Below are positions 62,125-64,000 of a stretch of 64,000 nucleotides of DNA, piece after piece. Origin of the DNA: DASXQK01 sp963757155 (GTDB taxonomy: Bacteria > Pseudomonadota > Alphaproteobacteria > Dongiales > Dongiaceae); assembly GCA_963757155.1 (NCBI GenBank), contig CAVWQS010000014.1:124001-188000 (forward strand), in the 5' to 3' direction. The notes beneath the pieces are model-generated. The model was not told where the DNA came from. It ran no database searches and saw only the letters and a program-made list of their open reading frames with translations. The translations under genes and the position numbers were made by a program. The number at the start of each line of letters is the position of its first letter. Within the stretch, counting starts at the first letter, position 1.

Positions 62125-62871
62125 CTATCCGAGCGTCAGCGGTCCGTAGAGCCAGACCAGCCAGGCGCCGAGGCAAAGATGGGGGCCGAACGGCAGGCGG
62201 CTCGTGCCCCGGATCTCCCGGCCCCCGATGCGCGCCATCGTAGCATGAACGAGCCCGGCCGCGCTGGCATAGAGCAGGACCGTCGGCAGCCCCTCCCAGG
62301 CGACCCAGGCCCCGATGGCCGCCAGAAGCCGGGCGTCGCCCTCGCCGATGCCGCTGCGACCCCGGATCAGGCGATAGGCGAGGCCGATGCCGCGGAGCAG
62401 GAGATAGCCCAGCAGGGCGCCCGCGGCATGCTCGCCGATGGAGGGCGGGTCCCAGGTGAGCGGCAGGAGCAGGCCGAGGAGGCCCAGGGGGAGCGACAGG
62501 GCATTGGGGATGATGAATTGGCGCTGATCGATCAAAGCGATGGCGAAAAGGCCCCAGCCCAGGATCGCCGTCGCCGGGACGAGATCGTCCGGCACCGCCA
62601 GGATCGCCCAGAGGACCAGAAGGACGGCGCCGACCTCGCAGGCCGGGTGGATCCGCCCGATCGGCTCGTGGCATTGGCGGCAGCGCCCGCCGAGGGCCGC
62701 CCAGCTGACCACCGGGATCAGCTCCAGCGGCCGGAGCACCGTGCCGCAATGATCGCAGGCCGAGCGCGCCCAGAGGACCGGGGCGCCCTGGGGCAGGCGG
62801 ATCACCAAGGTAGCGATGAAGCTTCCGACGAAGGGGGCGGCCAGGAGCGGGATCAGCTGCGTCAGATCCAC
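62125..62871 (-). CDS. gspO: Prepilin peptidase GspO/PilD
   Basis: 248 residues from a GTG at 62871; a longer reading from 62967 adds an unlikely hydrophilic tail. It has an N-methylation-type cysteine module (CDHCGTVLRPL ... CRQCHEP) and about eight membrane helices. The two catalytic aspartates are in ALIDQRQFIIPN and GEGDARLLAA. It cleaves and methylates the GspG-K prepilins in the inner membrane. It is the first gene of the leftward secretion operon. Confidence 0.92.
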   Translation of the reverse strand: MDLTQLIPLLAAPFVGSFIATLVIRLPQGAPVLWARSACDHCGTVLRPLELIPVVSWAALGGRCRQCHEPIGRIHPACEVGAVLLVLWAILAVPDDLVPATAILGWGLFAIALIDQRQFIIPNALSLPLGLLGLLLPLTWDPPSIGEHAAGALLGYLLLRGIGLAYRLIRGRSGIGEGDARLLAAIGAWVAWEGLPTVLLYASAAGLVHATMARIGGREIRGTSRLPFGPHLCLGAWLVWLYGPLTLG

Positions 62872-63244
62872 AGATGCTTCATGCGCCCCCGGGTTTCGGA
62901 ATCCGCGGCCGCCGCGGCCGGATTCAGCTCGAGACGCCAGTGTCGGAATTCCCGCGCCGGGTTGCAACTCGGCAGAAGCGCGCCGGCACAGCTCCCGAGG
63001 GGATCATGACGCAGTGCAGCACGAGCGAGCGGCGATCGTCGCTCGCCAAGCCATTCCGACCAGGGGTTAAGTCAGAAGTTCTGTCGCAATTCGTGCATCT
63101 CATGCGGGAAGCCGGCGCCTCATGCAGGAATTCGCCGCTGGTGCGGCCCCTGTTGCTGCTGCACCGCACAGGGCGGCAGGCTGGAGCCAGAAAAACGGGC
63201 GGCGGCCAGACATGTGGCGACCGCGGACCCGGGGAGGATGAACC
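62872..63244. other. Divergent gap between gspO and coxM-like genes
   Basis: About 370 bases without a convincing gene. It should hold promoters for both directions, but I could not pick clear -35/-10 pairs. A GGGGAGGATG ribosome-binding region lies just before the rightward gene. No repeat or RNA structure was recognised. Confidence 0.4.
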
Positions 63245-64000
63245 ATGATTCCAGGCGCCTTCGCCTATCACCGACCCAAATCCCTGGCCGAGGCGGTCGG
63301 CCTGCTGGCCGACCTCGGGGAGGACGCCCGGCCGCTGGCGGGCGGCCATAGCCTGATCCCGATGATGAAACTCCGCCTGGCCGCGCCGGAGCATCTGGTG
63401 GATCTGCGCGCCATCGGCGACCTCAAGGGCATTCGCGCCGAGGGCGGCGACATCGTCATCGGGGCGATGACCACCCAGCATGAGGTGATCGGCTCCGATC
63501 TGCTCGCCGGCAAGCTCCCCATCCTGCGCGAGACATCGCTTTCCATCGCCGATCCCCAGGTGCGCTATGTCGGCACCCTCGGCGGCAATCTCGCCAATGG
63601 CGATCCCGGCAATGACATGCCGGCGGTGATGCTTTGCCTCGGCGCCACCTATCACCTCGCGGGCAAAGGCGGCGAGCGGCGGGTGGCGGCGCGGGAGTTC
63701 TATCAAGGCGCCTATTTCACCGCGCTGGAGGCGGGCGAGATCCTGACGGCGATCCGCATCCCCGTGCCGCCCGCCGGCCATGGTCATGCCTATGAGAAGC
63801 TGAAGCGCAAGATCGGTGATTATGCGACCGCTGCTGCCGCGGTCATTCTGACCCTGTCGGGCGGCAAGATCGCGAGCTGCGCCATTGCCCTCACCAATGT
63901 CGGCGAGACGCCACTCTTTGCCGAGGCGGCCGCCAAGCTCCTGATCGGCTCGGCCCTCGAGCCCGCGATCGTGAAGCAGGCCGTGGCCGCAGCGGAGGCC
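63245..64000 (+). CDS. Xanthine dehydrogenase family FAD-binding subunit (CoxM-like), partial
   Basis: The first 252 residues; the gene runs off the window. The FAD-binding motifs are AGGHSLIPMMKLR and GTLGGNLANGDPGND, and YEKLKRKIGDYATAAAAV begins the C-terminal domain. These are typical of the medium subunit of molybdenum hydroxylases (CO dehydrogenase CoxM, and many uncharacterised aromatic or heterocycle hydroxylases). It carries electrons between the iron-sulfur subunit and the acceptor. The partner large and small subunits would be expected beyond 64 kb. CO as substrate is not implied. Confidence 0.92.
   Translation, partial: MIPGAFAYHRPKSLAEAVGLLADLGEDARPLAGGHSLIPMMKLRLAAPEHLVDLRAIGDLKGIRAEGGDIVIGAMTTQHEVIGSDLLAGKLPILRETSLSIADPQVRYVGTLGGNLANGDPGNDMPAVMLCLGATYHLAGKGGERRVAAREFYQGAYFTALEAGEILTAIRIPVPPAGHGHAYEKLKRKIGDYATAAAAVILTLSGGKIASCAIALTNVGETPLFAEAAAKLLIGSALEPAIVKQAVAAAEA

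Noticed and set aside
1..64000. CRISPR arrays, rRNA, tRNA, prophage or replication origin
   Set aside because: No regularly spaced repeats, conserved RNA sequences, phage structural genes or iteron/DnaA-box clusters were noticed on reading. tRNAs were not searched by computation.

Overview
The window is high-GC bacterial DNA with tight operons, many ATGA start/stop overlaps, an FNR-type oxygen regulator and a GlxA-family regulator. These features fit an Alphaproteobacterium; I cannot place it below class. No rRNA, tRNA, CRISPR array or prophage was seen.

Layout. (1) 1-17.3 kb is two divergent catabolic operons around the 8514-8720 intergenic region. The leftward operon runs GlxA-type regulator, D-2-hydroxyacid dehydrogenase, MmgE/PrpD protein, HisC-like aminotransferase, M20 carbamoylase, FAD amino-acid oxidase, RidA and D-carbamoylase. 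The rightward operon runs FAD oxidoreductase, DapA-family lyase, dimethylglycine-dehydrogenase-like flavoprotein, MttB-family methyltransferase, hydantoinase and SDR, and ends with a Tat-exported peptide-type binding protein. Together they look like a pathway that opens hydantoin or dihydropyrimidine rings, removes the carbamoyl group, demethylates and deaminates the product. (2) 19-30.6 kb holds a duplicated OsmC gene split by an IS110 remnant, a gamma-glutamyltransferase, an HpcH/HpaI aldolase, an acyl-CoA dehydrogenase and a complete Dpp/Opp-type ABC transporter. (3) 30.7-33.4 kb is a small FNR-controlled respiratory patch: cytochrome c, cupredoxin, FNR regulator and a GNAT-like protein, with two FNR boxes and an IS3 remnant. 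(4) 33.5-42.4 kb carries catabolic genes: class IV aminotransferase, CoA-transferase, IclR, fused E1 dehydrogenase, GntR, class III aminotransferase and a four-carbon sugar-acid kinase. (5) 42.4-50.5 kb is a nucleotide-sugar/polysaccharide locus with epimerases, a sugar C-methyltransferase, galE, rfbC, a methyltransferase/P-loop fusion and a chimeric RfbA-Sel1 gene. (6) 50.8-62.9 kb is an almost complete type II secretion system, with gspD-gspK facing gspO-E-F-G-H-I-J-L-M-C. (7) The window ends inside a CoxM-type molybdo-hydroxylase FAD subunit gene.

Twelve genes are broken by what reads in every case as one extra base. Deleting that base restores a family-typical sequence, so sequencing or assembly error is more likely than real decay. 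By contrast, the first OsmC copy and the IS remnants carry several independent lesions and look genuinely decayed.
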